The translations under genes and the position numbers were made by a program. Positions 33,046-42,217 of a stretch of 64,000 nucleotides of DNA are shown here, in pieces. Numbering within the stretch: position 1 is the first letter of the stretch; the number at the start of each line of letters is the position of its first letter. The notes under the pieces were generated by a model. The model was not told the origin of the DNA. It was given only the letters and a program-made list of their open reading frames with translations, and did no database searches. Source of the DNA: Pseudomonadota bacterium (GTDB taxonomy: Bacteria; Desulfobacterota; Desulfovibrionia; Desulfovibrionales; Desulfovibrionaceae); assembly GCA_023411815.1 (NCBI GenBank), contig JAEYOJ010000116.1, forward strand, positions 1 to 64,000, read 5' to 3'.

Positions 33046-33534
33046 CTATCGCCGCAGCGATCCGGCCAGCAAGGCCTGGAAAACAAGCCTGGCGGACAGG
33101 GAGGTGGCGGCGAGCAGAATGGTGGAGTCCAGAAGGTTGAGCGCCGAAGTCAGGATCGCGCCCAACAGGGTGGTCATGGAGAAGCTGAACAGGAATCGCA
33201 GAACCGGCTGATGGTCCGGGGCCAGTCGGGCCCGTCCTGGGCCGAACCACAAACGCTCCGCAAGGCAGACCCTGGCCGCCCAGGTTCTCGGCTGCCTGAC
33301 GGCCGGCTGGAGCCGGGGCAAGGTCAAGGCCATGGCGACCACGGCGGCTATGAGGCCAAGGCTCGGCAGCCAACCCAGCCGGCTGTGCGACCAGACCGCG
33401 GCCAGAAGCATGGGTACGGCCCCAAGCCGCATCCAGACCTCGACGGGCCGGATAGGCCAGTCCGTCATGGCTTCATCCCGAACGGCTTCCGATCGTCTTT
33501 GCGCTCCCCGCCTCAAAGTCAGCTTGTCAGCCAT
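33046..33534 (-). CDS. DUF6653-like membrane protein
   Basis: The 162-residue protein has WPIRPVEVWMRLGAVPMLLAAVW in the first membrane region, a second helix pair, then RTWAARVCLAERLWF, matching the conserved WSVWTR...WA...ERVW pattern that I associate with DUF6653. A further hydrophobic segment lies near the C-terminus. No function is known. The ATG at 33534 is preceded by GGAGGG; the frame extends much further upstream but without protein-like composition. The stop codon abuts the dispersed repeat. Confidence 0.65.
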   Translation of the reverse strand: MADKLTLRRGAQRRSEAVRDEAMTDWPIRPVEVWMRLGAVPMLLAAVWSHSRLGWLPSLGLIAAVVAMALTLPRLQPAVRQPRTWAARVCLAERLWFGPGRARLAPDHQPVLRFLFSFSMTTLLGAILTSALNLLDSTILLAATSLSARLVFQALLAGSLRR

Positions 33535-33830
33535 CTCCAGCCCTCCGGCCCAGAGCAGATCGCTCCAAGAAGATACTGCTGGACAGCCTATACCATCTGC
33601 ACGTTCAGGTACAGGGTAATTGACTTTTTTACGCTCCGACCGGGCTGGAATCGGGTTGTCGAGCGCCGAGGGGTTTCGGCCGTCAAGTGTAGTCCCGCCA
33701 TCAACAGTCTCTCCCGCAAAGGTCCGCCATGACATGCCCGCGCCGGCTTGTCCCTGCGCGGAAAAGTGACTATTCCTCTGGGGCGGATACATGCCCCCGC
33801 AATCACGTCAAAAAATGAGGAAAAGCGGCC

Positions 33831-35330
33831 ATGGCACGACGCTTGAGCCTGCGCACGCGCATTTATACGCCGCTGGGCGCGCTTGTCTTGGTGGCCCTGG
33901 TGGGCGCGCTGGTCACGGTCTGGTACACGGTCAGACTGCAGACCATGGTCACGGAGCTTCTGGAGCGCGATGTGGCGGCCCTGACCGTGGCCGAGGAACT
34001 GGCCGGCGCCCTGGTGACCCAGAAGGGCTTCGCCACTTATTACTTCCTCACGGGTGACAGCCTCTGGCTGAAGCGCTTGGACGAGCGCAGCAAGGAGTTC
34101 GAGGCTCAGCTTGGGGCCGCGCGCCAGAACCCCACCTTGCCGCAAGGCCGGGCGCTGCTCAACGAGATAGAGGCCGAGTACGTGCGCTATGCCGCCGAGC
34201 GAGGCCAGGTGCTCGAGCTGTACGCCTCCGGGAAGCGCCAGATCGGAGCCAATCTGCATTGGGACGTGCGCGACCGCTTCAACCGCATCTACGGTTTGTG
34301 CCAGCAATACAAGGAGCTGCATAAGCGGAACATCGTGGACATACAGGAGCGCTCACGTTTCCGCGCCAGGGCTCTGGCGGCCGTCGCCTGGGCCGCGGTG
34401 CCGGGCGCGGCGCTCATAGGCCTGGGGCTGTTCTGGGTGATCTACCGTCAGGTGCTGGAGCCCCTGCGCAGGCTGGCCGCCGGCGTGGCCCAGGCCGAAG
34501 GCGGCCGCCTGATCGAGGTGCATCCGCCGCGGGACGAGGTGAGCGACCTGACGAACCGCGTGCGCGAGCTCATCACGGACGTTGATACGGTGCAGATGCA
34601 GTTGCGCGAGAGCCGCGAGGTGCTGGCCCAATCCGAGAAGCTGGCAGTGGTGGGCAAGCTCGCCGCCGGCGTGGCCCACTCCATCCGCAATCCCCTGACT
34701 TCCGTGAAGATGCGTCTGTATACGCTGCAGCGCACCCTGCAATTGGATGATGCGCAGAAGGAGGATTTCGAGGTAATCTCCGAGGAGGTCGGTCAGATCG
34801 ACGGCATCGTGCGCAGCTTCCTGGAGTTCGCCCGGCCGCCCAAGCTGATGGTGCGGCCGGTGAGCTTCTCGGACGTGGTGGATTCCACCCTGGCCCTGTT
34901 AAGGCACAAGCTCGAGTCGTACCATGTGGACGTGCTTGTGGAGCGTGAAGGGCGGCTGCCCGAGGTCATGGCCGATCCGGAGCAGGTCAAGGAAGTGCTC
35001 GTGAACCTGTTGCTCAATGCCTGCGAGGCCATGGGTGTGAGCGGAACCATCACCATCACCGAAGAGGAAGGCCACATCGCGCCCCAGGGCCGCGTGGCGC
35101 TGCTGCGCATCTCGGATAGCGGGCCGGGCGTGCCCGAGGCCGTGCGCGGCCGCATCTTCGAGCCTTTCTTCACCACCAAGGAGGAGGGCTCCGGGCTTGG
35201 CCTGGCCATCGCCGCGCGCATCATGACCGAGCACGGCGGCTGGCTGCACCTGGCCTCGGGGCAGGGCAGGGGGGCGACCTTCGTGGTCGGCATGCCGGCC
35301 AGGGAGAGCGGCAAATGGCTCAGATCCTGA
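33831..35330 (+). CDS. Sensor histidine kinase (NtrB-like partner of the next gene)
   Basis: The 499-residue membrane kinase has a transmembrane helix near 12-35, an extracytoplasmic four-helix sensor resembling CHASE3/5TM type (about 36-180), a second helix near 182-205, a HAMP linker, the phospho-acceptor helix GVAHSIRNPLTSVKMRL, and an ATPase domain with NLLLNACEAMG (N box), DSGPGVPE (G1) and SGLGLAIAARI (G2). It pairs with the downstream NtrC-type regulator, whose start overlaps it by 16 bases. The signal is unknown. Confidence 0.93.
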   Translation: MARRLSLRTRIYTPLGALVLVALVGALVTVWYTVRLQTMVTELLERDVAALTVAEELAGALVTQKGFATYYFLTGDSLWLKRLDERSKEFEAQLGAARQNPTLPQGRALLNEIEAEYVRYAAERGQVLELYASGKRQIGANLHWDVRDRFNRIYGLCQQYKELHKRNIVDIQERSRFRARALAAVAWAAVPGAALIGLGLFWVIYRQVLEPLRRLAAGVAQAEGGRLIEVHPPRDEVSDLTNRVRELITDVDTVQMQLRESREVLAQSEKLAVVGKLAAGVAHSIRNPLTSVKMRLYTLQRTLQLDDAQKEDFEVISEEVGQIDGIVRSFLEFARPPKLMVRPVSFSDVVDSTLALLRHKLESYHVDVLVEREGRLPEVMADPEQVKEVLVNLLLNACEAMGVSGTITITEEEGHIAPQGRVALLRISDSGPGVPEAVRGRIFEPFFTTKEEGSGLGLAIAARIMTEHGGWLHLASGQGRGATFVVGMPARESGKWLRS

Positions 35331-36757
35331 TCGTGGACGACGACCCGCGCCTGCGGCAGAGCTTCGAGAAGCTCCTGCTGGGCGAAGGTCATGAGATTGT
35401 CAGCGCCTCCACGGGCGAGGAGGGCGTGGACCTCGTCGAACGCGGCGCAGGCAATCTGGATCTGGCAATCGTGGACGTGCGGCTTCCGGGCATGAGCGGC
35501 CTGGAGGCCTTCCGGGCCATGCGCGGCCTGGACCCGCATCTGCCGGTCATCGTCATGACCGCTTTCGGCACCACGGATACGGCCATCGAGGCCACCAAGG
35601 CCGGCGCCTTCGATTATATTCTCAAGCCGTTCGAAATTCCCGAGATGTTGAAGCTCATCGGCAAGGCCCTGGCCTCCCGCCGTTCGGCCGGATTCCAGGG
35701 AAAGGGCCTGAGCGACGACGAGGGCGGACAGGCCACGCTGCTTGTGGGACGCAGCCAGGCCATGCAGAACCTTTACAAGGCCATCGGCCGCGTGGCCGCC
35801 ACCGAGGCCACGGTGCTCGTGCGCGGAGAATCGGGCACGGGCAAGGAGCTGGTGGCCAGGGCCATATTCCGCCACAGCCTGCGCGCGGACCGGCCGTACC
35901 AGGTCATCAACTGCGTGGCCATCCCGGAAACGCTGCTGGAGAGTGAGCTGTTCGGCTACGAGAAGGGCGCTTTCACCGGGGCGACGGCCCGCCGGGTAGG
36001 CAAGATCGAGCTGGCCAATCGCGGCACCATCTTTCTCGACGAGATCGGCGACATGCCCTCGGGCATCCAGGCCAAGATCCTGCGCCTGCTGCAGGAGAGG
36101 CAGATCGAGCGCCTGGGCGGCAACCGCCCCGTGGATGTGGACGTGCGCATCATCGCGGCCACCAATCGCGACCTGGAGCGGGCCATGCAGGACGGCGCCT
36201 TCCGCGAGGACCTCTACTACAGGCTCAAGGTGGTCACGCTCTGGGTGCCGCCCCTGCGCGAGCGGCCCGAGGACATTCCGTTGCTGGCCCAGTATTTCCT
36301 GGGCCGCCACGCCCAGGAGCTGGACTCTCCGACCCCGGCCCTGGAACCCAAGGCCGTGGACCGGCTTATGGCCTATCCCTGGCCGGGCAATATCCGCGAG
36401 CTGTCCAACACGCTGCACAAGACGCTCATTTTCTGCCGCGGGGCGAGCATCACGGCGGAAGACGTGGCCCAGGCCCTGAGCGAAGGCCGCGGGCGCGGCC
36501 CCGGCAGCGAAGAGGCCGCTTCCAGGGCGACCGAGGCTATCCGCGCCTGGGTGCGCCGCGAGCTGGCCGAACGTCCAGGCGAGAGGGCCTATGATTCCCT
36601 GTGCGAACGCTTCGACAGCCTGCTCGTGTCCGAGGCCTTGGCCCTGGCCGGGGGCAACCGCAGCAAGGCCGCGCGCATGCTGGGCATCACCAGGCCCACG
36701 CTGCTGGCGCGCATCGACAAGTACGGGCTGAAAACCGAAACACTGGTCACGGAGTGA
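35315..36757 (+). CDS. NtrC-type sigma-54-dependent response regulator
   Basis: The 480-residue protein has a receiver (phospho-acceptor D54, VDVRLPGMSGLEA), an AAA+ domain with Walker A GESGTGKE, an intact GAFTGA loop (YEKGAFTGATARRVG) and canonical Walker B GTIFLDEIGDMP, and a C-terminal Fis helix-turn-helix (GGNRSKAARMLGITRPTLLARI). It should activate sigma-54 promoters when phosphorylated by the overlapping upstream kinase. A 75-residue protein of unknown function follows two bases later. Confidence 0.95.
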   Translation: MAQILIVDDDPRLRQSFEKLLLGEGHEIVSASTGEEGVDLVERGAGNLDLAIVDVRLPGMSGLEAFRAMRGLDPHLPVIVMTAFGTTDTAIEATKAGAFDYILKPFEIPEMLKLIGKALASRRSAGFQGKGLSDDEGGQATLLVGRSQAMQNLYKAIGRVAATEATVLVRGESGTGKELVARAIFRHSLRADRPYQVINCVAIPETLLESELFGYEKGAFTGATARRVGKIELANRGTIFLDEIGDMPSGIQAKILRLLQERQIERLGGNRPVDVDVRIIAATNRDLERAMQDGAFREDLYYRLKVVTLWVPPLRERPEDIPLLAQYFLGRHAQELDSPTPALEPKAVDRLMAYPWPGNIRELSNTLHKTLIFCRGASITAEDVAQALSEGRGRGPGSEEAASRATEAIRAWVRRELAERPGERAYDSLCERFDSLLVSEALALAGGNRSKAARMLGITRPTLLARIDKYGLKTETLVTE

Positions 36758-36759
36758 AC

Positions 36760-36987
36760 ATGCCGCTGCACAAGCGATACGACATGGTGCGACTGCTGCT
36801 TGACGGATGCTTCCAGGGCTACCGCCGCCGACTGCGCGACAAGGGCTTGGAAATGGACGTGGACGAGCTGTGGCACGACCTCATGGAGGCCGCCCTGGAG
36901 GCCGACCGGGAATGGACTGGCGACACCGGCCCGGACTGGGAACAGGCCATCCTGCGGCACGTGGAGACGCGGGTGCAGGCCATGTAG
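36760..36987 (+). CDS. Small hypothetical protein in the two-component operon
   Basis: The 75-residue, soluble, acidic and helix-rich protein begins two bases after the regulator stop (GGAG lies within the stop region) and is therefore co-translated. Features are a basic N-terminal helix (KRYDMVRLLLDGCFQGYRRRL) and an acidic C-terminal helix pair (DVDELWHDLMEAALEADREW). No family was recognised. It could modulate the kinase or regulator (inference). Confidence 0.7.
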   Translation: MPLHKRYDMVRLLLDGCFQGYRRRLRDKGLEMDVDELWHDLMEAALEADREWTGDTGPDWEQAILRHVETRVQAM

Positions 36988-37001
36988 CTTATCGGCAAGG
37001 A

Positions 37002-37397
37002 TCAGGCCGGGATGTACTTGGCCCAGAGCGTGCGCGCACGCGGCCCGTCGAATTCGCAGAAGAAGACCTTCTGCCAGGTGCCAAGCCGCACCTGGCCGCC
37101 TTCGACAATCAGCAACTGATCGCAGCCGAACAGGCTGGACTTGATATGTGCGTCGGAGTTGCCTTCGGAATGGCGGTAGTCGCCTTGCGGGGGAACAATC
37201 TTGCGCAGGTTGACCAGGATGTCGCGAACCACGTCCGGGTCGGCTCCTTCATTCACCGTCACCGCACAGGTGGTATGCGGGCAATAGAGCAGCAGCAGAC
37301 CGTCCGACCAGCCATTGGCGCTGATCATTTTTCGGATCGCGCCGGTGATGTCGAGCATCTCCTCCCTGTCGCGGGTGCGGATCTGCAAAGTCTCCAT
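37002..37397 (-). CDS. YjbQ-family protein (UPF0047)
   Basis: The 131-residue protein has the UPF0047 signature HTTCAVTVNEGADPDVVRDI and a C-terminal VRLGTWQKVFFCEFDGPRAR. The conserved His and Glu residues form a probable metal site. Members have weak thiamin-phosphate synthase-like activity and unknown primary role. AGGAG precedes the ATG. It converges on the two-component operon and appears monocistronic. Confidence 0.92.
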   Translation of the reverse strand: METLQIRTRDREEMLDITGAIRKMISANGWSDGLLLLYCPHTTCAVTVNEGADPDVVRDILVNLRKIVPPQGDYRHSEGNSDAHIKSSLFGCDQLLIVEGGQVRLGTWQKVFFCEFDGPRARTLWAKYIPA

Positions 37398-37611
37398 GCG
37401 CTCCTCCCGTGAATGCCGCGTGTCGCCTTTGGGCGCATGCCGGTCTTGCAGGCAGCGTCCTTACGCGGCGTGCGCACGGCAGCAGGCGACAGGCCGGGAG
37501 CCGTTTCCGATACTGCCGATGCTCCGAAGACGCCTGCCCAGGCCCGCGCGATCTTCCGCTACCACACTTGCGGGCCCATCCCGTTCCGAGGCCGATCCTC
37601 GGAGTCTGGGC

Positions 37612-37655
37612 GCCTCCGGGAGATGGGGCTTACACCCGGCAGATCTCTCGGAGGC
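37612..37655 (-). terminator. Hairpin downstream of the hypothetical gene at 37679
   Basis: The arms GCCTCCGGGAGAT and ATCTCTCGGAGGC pair over 13 positions with one mismatch. There is no T-run. Confidence 0.4.
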
Positions 37656-37678
37656 AGCCGCGCAAATCGGGATCGCCC

Positions 37679-38179
37679 TCAATGCACCGTGTTGCTGCCG
37701 CCGGCAGTGGTCGCCGCCGGCGAAGACTCCATGAGCTTGCGAGCGTAGTCGGCGACTTGCTCGGTGGCCCGCCAGCCCGAATACAGCTCTTCCCATTCGC
37801 TGAAGGGACGGAATTCCTCGTCCAGGAAATCCTCGTGGCCCTTGATCCACAGGCCGAAGAGATACATCTCGACCTGATAGCCCTTGCTGTCCAGGATGTT
37901 GGTCACCAGGGCGGTGGAATGCTTGGGACCGTCGATGTGCGCGCCCACGAAGGCGCAGACCATGTCGCAGGACTTCTGGTAGTCGATCTCGCCGCCGTTG
38001 GCGATATTCGCCAGTTCCACCAGGTGCGGGTAGGCGGCCTTGATCTCTGCCATCCGCTCTTCCGGCACGTTGAGGAACAGCTTGTCGTCGCGCTCTTCCA
38101 CGAAGTAGAAGCGCAGCCATTGCTCGAATCTGAAGACCTGGCAGATTTCTTCCTGGGTCTTCCTTCTGTTTTCCATCAT
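37679..38179 (-). CDS. Conserved-looking hypothetical protein
   Basis: The 166-residue soluble protein is rich in aromatic and acidic residues (RFEQWLRFYFVEERDD, YPHLVELANIANGGEIDYQKS), with a C-terminal low-complexity Ala/Thr/Gly tail. Codon pattern and composition are those of a real gene. The start at 38179 is supported by AAGGAG eight bases upstream; an ATG seven codons further up has no site. No domain was recognised. Confidence 0.72.
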   Translation of the reverse strand: MMENRRKTQEEICQVFRFEQWLRFYFVEERDDKLFLNVPEERMAEIKAAYPHLVELANIANGGEIDYQKSCDMVCAFVGAHIDGPKHSTALVTNILDSKGYQVEMYLFGLWIKGHEDFLDEEFRPFSEWEELYSGWRATEQVADYARKLMESSPAATTAGGSNTVH

Positions 38180-38261
38180 CTCGGAATCTCCTTGAGTCAC
38201 GCGCTCATGCGCGAGGGGTCCGAGATAATGGTCACCAATCGCCGCCTCGTCAAGCGCGTCG

Positions 38262-38555
38262 CTACGGAATGCGTCCCTTGCCAGGGCCTCCCTCGGGCAT
38301 GTGCAGCTGAGTGTGCGGCGTCTGCTGATCCTGGGACGGGTTCAGCTCGTCCGGGGCCACCCAGTCGTATTCCTGATCCTTAAACCAGCCGATGCTCTTG
38401 CGCGGGCATTTACGCAAACCCTCGGCCGGGAAGGATGTCTTGAAGTTCTCGGGCGGCACCGGCCCGCAGACCGAGATGATCTCGTCGCCCCGGAACTCCG
38501 CGGCATACAACTCGCCCGTGGAGCGGATCTTGGCGTAATGGTAGGTGGTCAGCAT
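38262..38555 (-). CDS. Small hypothetical protein
   Basis: The 97-residue soluble protein contains two cysteines (SVCGPVP and LRKCPRKS) and a hydrophilic Pro/Gln-rich tail. GGAGG is five bases before the ATG at 38555. It is followed on the same strand, after about 80 bases, by the hypothetical gene at 37679. No family was recognised. Confidence 0.65.
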   Translation of the reverse strand: MLTTYHYAKIRSTGELYAAEFRGDEIISVCGPVPPENFKTSFPAEGLRKCPRKSIGWFKDQEYDWVAPDELNPSQDQQTPHTQLHMPEGGPGKGRIP

Positions 38556-38680
38556 ATGTTCCTCCCTGCTTCCTGTGCACTATTGCACTATGCAGAATCG
38601 GATGGAAGGCTGGGATGAAAAATGGAGTTGTCCGGTCTAACGGAGGATGAAGGGAGCGGAGATGGTCGATTCAGGTCTGG

Positions 38681-39628
38681 TCAGACCAGCGCGCAGGCTG
38701 CGAAATGGCCCGGCTTCACTTCGCGCAGGTCGGGCACGGCCTCGCGGCAGGCGTCCTCGGCCTGGGGGCAACGGGGCGCGAAGGCGCAGGTCCCCGGAGG
38801 CAGGGCGCCGGCTTCCTCCCGGATGCGCAGCCGGCTTTTAGTCTTGCGCGGGTCGGGTTCGGGCGCGGCGGCCAGCAGGGTGCGCGTGTATGGGTGCAGG
38901 GGATTGGCGTACAACTCGTCGCGCTCGGCCAGCTCCATCAGCCGGCCCAGGTACATGACCGCCACGCGGCGGCTTACGTAGTTCACCACGGCCAGGTCGT
39001 GGGAGATGAACACGTAGGTCAGGCCGAGCTTTTCCTGCAGTTTTTGCAGTAGGTTGATGATCTGGGCCTGGATGGACACGTCCAGGGCCGAGACGGCCTC
39101 GTCGCAGACCACCAGTTCCGGGTTCAGGGCCAGGGCGCGGGCGATGGCCACGCGCTGGCGTTGGCCTCCCGAAAACTCGTGCGGATAGCGGGCGGTGTCC
39201 TCGGGCCGCAGGCCCACCAGGGACAGCAACTCGCGCACGCGCTCGGCCCGCTCGCGCCGGCCGCCGCGCCTATGGATGGCCAAGGGCTCGCCGATGATGG
39301 CTCCCACCGAGCGGCGCGGGTTGAGAGACGAGTAGGGGTCCTGAAAGACCATCTGCACCTTTTCGCGGAAATCTGCGGGCGGCGCGGGAAAGAGATTCCT
39401 GCCCTTGTAGAGCACTGCCCCGGCGTCGGGGTCCTCCAGGCCGAGCATGAGCCGGGCCAGGGTGGACTTGCCGCAGCCGGACTCGCCCACGAGCCCCAGG
39501 GTTTCACCCGCGCGCACTGACAGGCTCACGCGGTCCACGGCGCGCAGCACGCTGCGGGTCAGGCCCAGGGGGCCTTCGCGCATGTGGTATTCGCGGCTGA
39601 CGTTTTGGATCTCAAGCAGGTCGGCCAT
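38681..39628 (-). CDS. Oligopeptide/dipeptide ABC transporter ATPase (OppF/DppF type)
   Basis: The 315-residue ATPase has Walker A GESGCGKST, Q-loop VFQDPYSSLNPR, signature FSGGQRQRV, Walker B ELVVCDEAVSALD and H-loop FISHDLAVV. The C-terminal oligopeptide-type extension has a cysteine cluster (CAFAPRCPQAEDAC), typical of this subfamily and often an iron-sulfur site. It starts two bases after the stop of the OppD-type gene. No permease or binding-protein genes are in the window. Confidence 0.93.
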   Translation of the reverse strand: MADLLEIQNVSREYHMREGPLGLTRSVLRAVDRVSLSVRAGETLGLVGESGCGKSTLARLMLGLEDPDAGAVLYKGRNLFPAPPADFREKVQMVFQDPYSSLNPRRSVGAIIGEPLAIHRRGGRRERAERVRELLSLVGLRPEDTARYPHEFSGGQRQRVAIARALALNPELVVCDEAVSALDVSIQAQIINLLQKLQEKLGLTYVFISHDLAVVNYVSRRVAVMYLGRLMELAERDELYANPLHPYTRTLLAAAPEPDPRKTKSRLRIREEAGALPPGTCAFAPRCPQAEDACREAVPDLREVKPGHFAACALV

Positions 39629-39630
39629 GC

Positions 39631-40614
39631 TCAGGTCCTTGTCGCTTGCAGCAGGCAGCGCACCTTGCGGCCGTCCGGCAGGTCGAGGAGCGCCGGCTCC
39701 TCGGCGGAACAGAAGCCCACGGCGTCCGGGCAGCGCGGGTGGAAGGCGCAGCCGCGCGGCAGGTCCATGAGGTTGGGCACCGCGCCTCCGATGGCTGCCA
39801 GGGGCTTGCGCTCGCCGATACGCGGTACCGAGGCCAGCAGCAGTTTCGTGTACGGGTGCAGGGGCTCGTCGAACAGGGCCAGCACCGGGGCTTCCTCGAC
39901 GACCTTGCCCGCGTACATGACGGCCACGCGCTGGCAGGTCTGGGCCACCACGCCCAGGTCGTGGGTTATGAGCATGACCGCGGTCCGGCGTTCTTCCTTG
40001 AGACGGCGCATGAGTTCCAGGATCTCGGCCTGGATGGTCACGTCCAGGGCCGTGGTCGGCTCGTCGGCCAGGATCAGGTCTGGATCGAGGGCCAGGGCCA
40101 TGGCGATCACGACCCGCTGGCGCATGCCACCGCTCATTTCGTGGGGATAGCTCTTGAGCCGCCGCTCCGGGTTCGGGATGCCCACCTTGGCCAGCATCTC
40201 GCGCGCCCGCTCCAGGGCCTCGGCCTTGCCCAGGCCGCGGTGCAGTCGGACCGCCTCGGCGATCTGCTCGCCCACGCGGAAGACCGGATTGAGCGAGGTC
40301 ATGGGTTCCTGGAAGATCATGGAGATGGCGTTGCCGCGCACCTTGAGCAGCTCGGCGTCCGAGGCGCGCACCAGGTCCAGCCCCTTGAAGCGCACCGCGC
40401 CGCCCACGATGCGGCCGGGCCTGGGCACCAGTCCGAGCACCGACAGGGACAACATGGTCTTGCCGCTGCCGGATTCGCCCACCACGCCCAGGGTCTCGCC
40501 GCCCGACAGGGTCAGGTCCACCCCGTCCACGGCGCGGCCGATGCCGCGCGCCGTGAGAAACCAGGTGCGCAGGTTCTCGATCTCCAGGACCGGTGCGGAA
40601 TGCTCCATGTGCAT
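39631..40614 (-). CDS. Oligopeptide/dipeptide ABC transporter ATPase (OppD/DppD type)
   Basis: The 327-residue ATPase has Walker A GESGSGKT, Q-loop IFQEPMTSLNPVF, signature MSGGMRQRV, Walker B DLILADEPTTALD and H-loop LITHDLGVV. A cysteine-bearing C-terminal extension ends GCAFHPRCPDAVGFC. It pairs with the downstream OppF-type ATPase to power an importer of peptides or nickel. The start may be 40614 or an ATG two codons in. The missing OppA/B/C partners must be elsewhere. Confidence 0.93.
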   Translation of the reverse strand: MHMEHSAPVLEIENLRTWFLTARGIGRAVDGVDLTLSGGETLGVVGESGSGKTMLSLSVLGLVPRPGRIVGGAVRFKGLDLVRASDAELLKVRGNAISMIFQEPMTSLNPVFRVGEQIAEAVRLHRGLGKAEALERAREMLAKVGIPNPERRLKSYPHEMSGGMRQRVVIAMALALDPDLILADEPTTALDVTIQAEILELMRRLKEERRTAVMLITHDLGVVAQTCQRVAVMYAGKVVEEAPVLALFDEPLHPYTKLLLASVPRIGERKPLAAIGGAVPNLMDLPRGCAFHPRCPDAVGFCSAEEPALLDLPDGRKVRCLLQATRT

Positions 40615-40885
40615 GCCCGTGGTTCGCCGGGAGGCGGGGAGGGCCGGCCTTGACGCCGAGCATGCCGCTCCCCGCTCCCTCCTTTCCTACACCCGAAAAT
40701 CGCGCCGGGCCGCGGCCCGAGTATCTTGCCGTTCTCGGGAAGCCGCGCCAGGCCCTTGGCCCGATCCTGCGGCTTCTCTCCCAGACATTACGTGGTTTCG
40801 CCCCCGTCGGCAAGGCGGCGTTGTCATTCCGTGACCAGTCCGCTAGAAGAGATGGCTGCCCCATCGGGCAAGGAGAAAAACTATC

Positions 40886-42217
40886 GTGTCCCATATCGCC
40901 GTTATAGGCGGCGGGCTTGCCGGCTGCGAGTGCGCGTGGCGGCTCGCCCAAGCCGGAAATTCCGTGCGCCTGTTCGAGATGAAGCCCGTGCGCCGCTCGC
41001 CGGCCCATCAGGAAGACGGGCTGGCCGAGCTGGTCTGTTCCAACTCGCTGCGTTCCGAAGACGAGGCCTCGGCCATCGGCGAGCTCAAGGTCGAGATGCG
41101 CATGGCAGGCAGCCTGGTCATGGAGGCGGCCGAGGCCACGCGCGTGCCGGCGGGCAAGGCGCTTGCCGTGGACCGTCGGCTGTTCTCGGACTACGTGACC
41201 CGCAAGATCGAGTCGCATCCGCTCATCGAGGTCGTGCGCGCCGAGGTGGAGTCCCTGGACAGCCCGCTCCTGGCCGGAGCGGAGCGCGTGGTCGTGGCCG
41301 CCGGCCCCCTGGCCAGCGACAGCCTGGCCTCCAGCCTGGCGCAGGCCCTGGGCGACAAGGAGCTGTATTTTAACGACGCCATCGCGCCCATAGTCACGGC
41401 CGAGTCCGTGGACATGGAGCACGCCTTCTGGGGCTCGCGCTACCGTCCCGAGGATGACGACTACTTGAATTGCCCGCTCACCGAGGAGCAGTACAAGACC
41501 TTCGTGCGTGAGTTGCTGGCCGCCGAGACCGTGCCCTGCCGCGAATTCGAGGACCGCATGCACTTCGAGGGCTGCCTGCCCATCGAGGAGATGGCCGCGC
41601 GGGGCGAAATGACCCTGGCCTTTGGGCCCATGAAGCCCGTGGGGCTGGACGATCCGCGCACGGGCCGCAGGCCTTACGCCGTGCTGCAGTTGCGGGCCGA
41701 GAACCGAGAGCGCACGACCTTCAACCTTGTGGGATTCCAGACCAAGCTCAAATATCCGGAGCAGAAGCGCATCTTCGCGCTCATTCCGGGCCTGCGCAAC
41801 GCCGAGTACGTCCGTTTGGGCTCCATACACCGCAACACCTTCGTCAACGCTCCAGCCGTGCTGACCGACGAGCTGGAGCTGAAGGCCAGGTCCGGCGTGC
41901 ATCTGGCCGGACAGATCACGGGAGTGGAGGGCTACCTGGAGTCCGCGGCCTGCGGCTTGTGGGTCGGCCTGCTCCTGGCCGCCAAGGCGCGGGGGCGGAC
42001 CTTGAGCCTCCCGCCGCGCGAGACAGCTCTCGGCGCGCTGCTGTCGCACCTGCGCACGCCCAGCAAGAATTTCCAGCCGAGCAATGTCCAGTTCGGACTT
42101 GCCCCGGCCCTGGACCAGCGCGCCGGCCGCAAGAAGCGCAAGGCGCTGTATGCCGAGCGGGCGCGCGAGGCCTGGACCGCCTGGCTCGGACAGGCGGCGG
42201 AACAGGAGACATCATGA
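40886..42217 (+). CDS. trmFO: tRNA uracil-5-methyltransferase, folate/FAD-dependent
   Basis: The 443-residue enzyme methylates U54 of tRNA using methylene-tetrahydrofolate and FADH2. Visible motifs are the N-terminal FAD site AVIGGGLAGCECAWRLAQ, the TrmFO segment MKPVRRSPAHQ, LVCSNSLRSED and LHLAGQITGVEGYLESAA near residue 345. The GTG start at 40886 follows AAGGAG by about nine bases. It overlaps the thioesterase gene by four bases. Confidence 0.95.
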   Translation: MSHIAVIGGGLAGCECAWRLAQAGNSVRLFEMKPVRRSPAHQEDGLAELVCSNSLRSEDEASAIGELKVEMRMAGSLVMEAAEATRVPAGKALAVDRRLFSDYVTRKIESHPLIEVVRAEVESLDSPLLAGAERVVVAAGPLASDSLASSLAQALGDKELYFNDAIAPIVTAESVDMEHAFWGSRYRPEDDDYLNCPLTEEQYKTFVRELLAAETVPCREFEDRMHFEGCLPIEEMAARGEMTLAFGPMKPVGLDDPRTGRRPYAVLQLRAENRERTTFNLVGFQTKLKYPEQKRIFALIPGLRNAEYVRLGSIHRNTFVNAPAVLTDELELKARSGVHLAGQITGVEGYLESAACGLWVGLLLAAKARGRTLSLPPRETALGALLSHLRTPSKNFQPSNVQFGLAPALDQRAGRKKRKALYAERAREAWTAWLGQAAEQETS

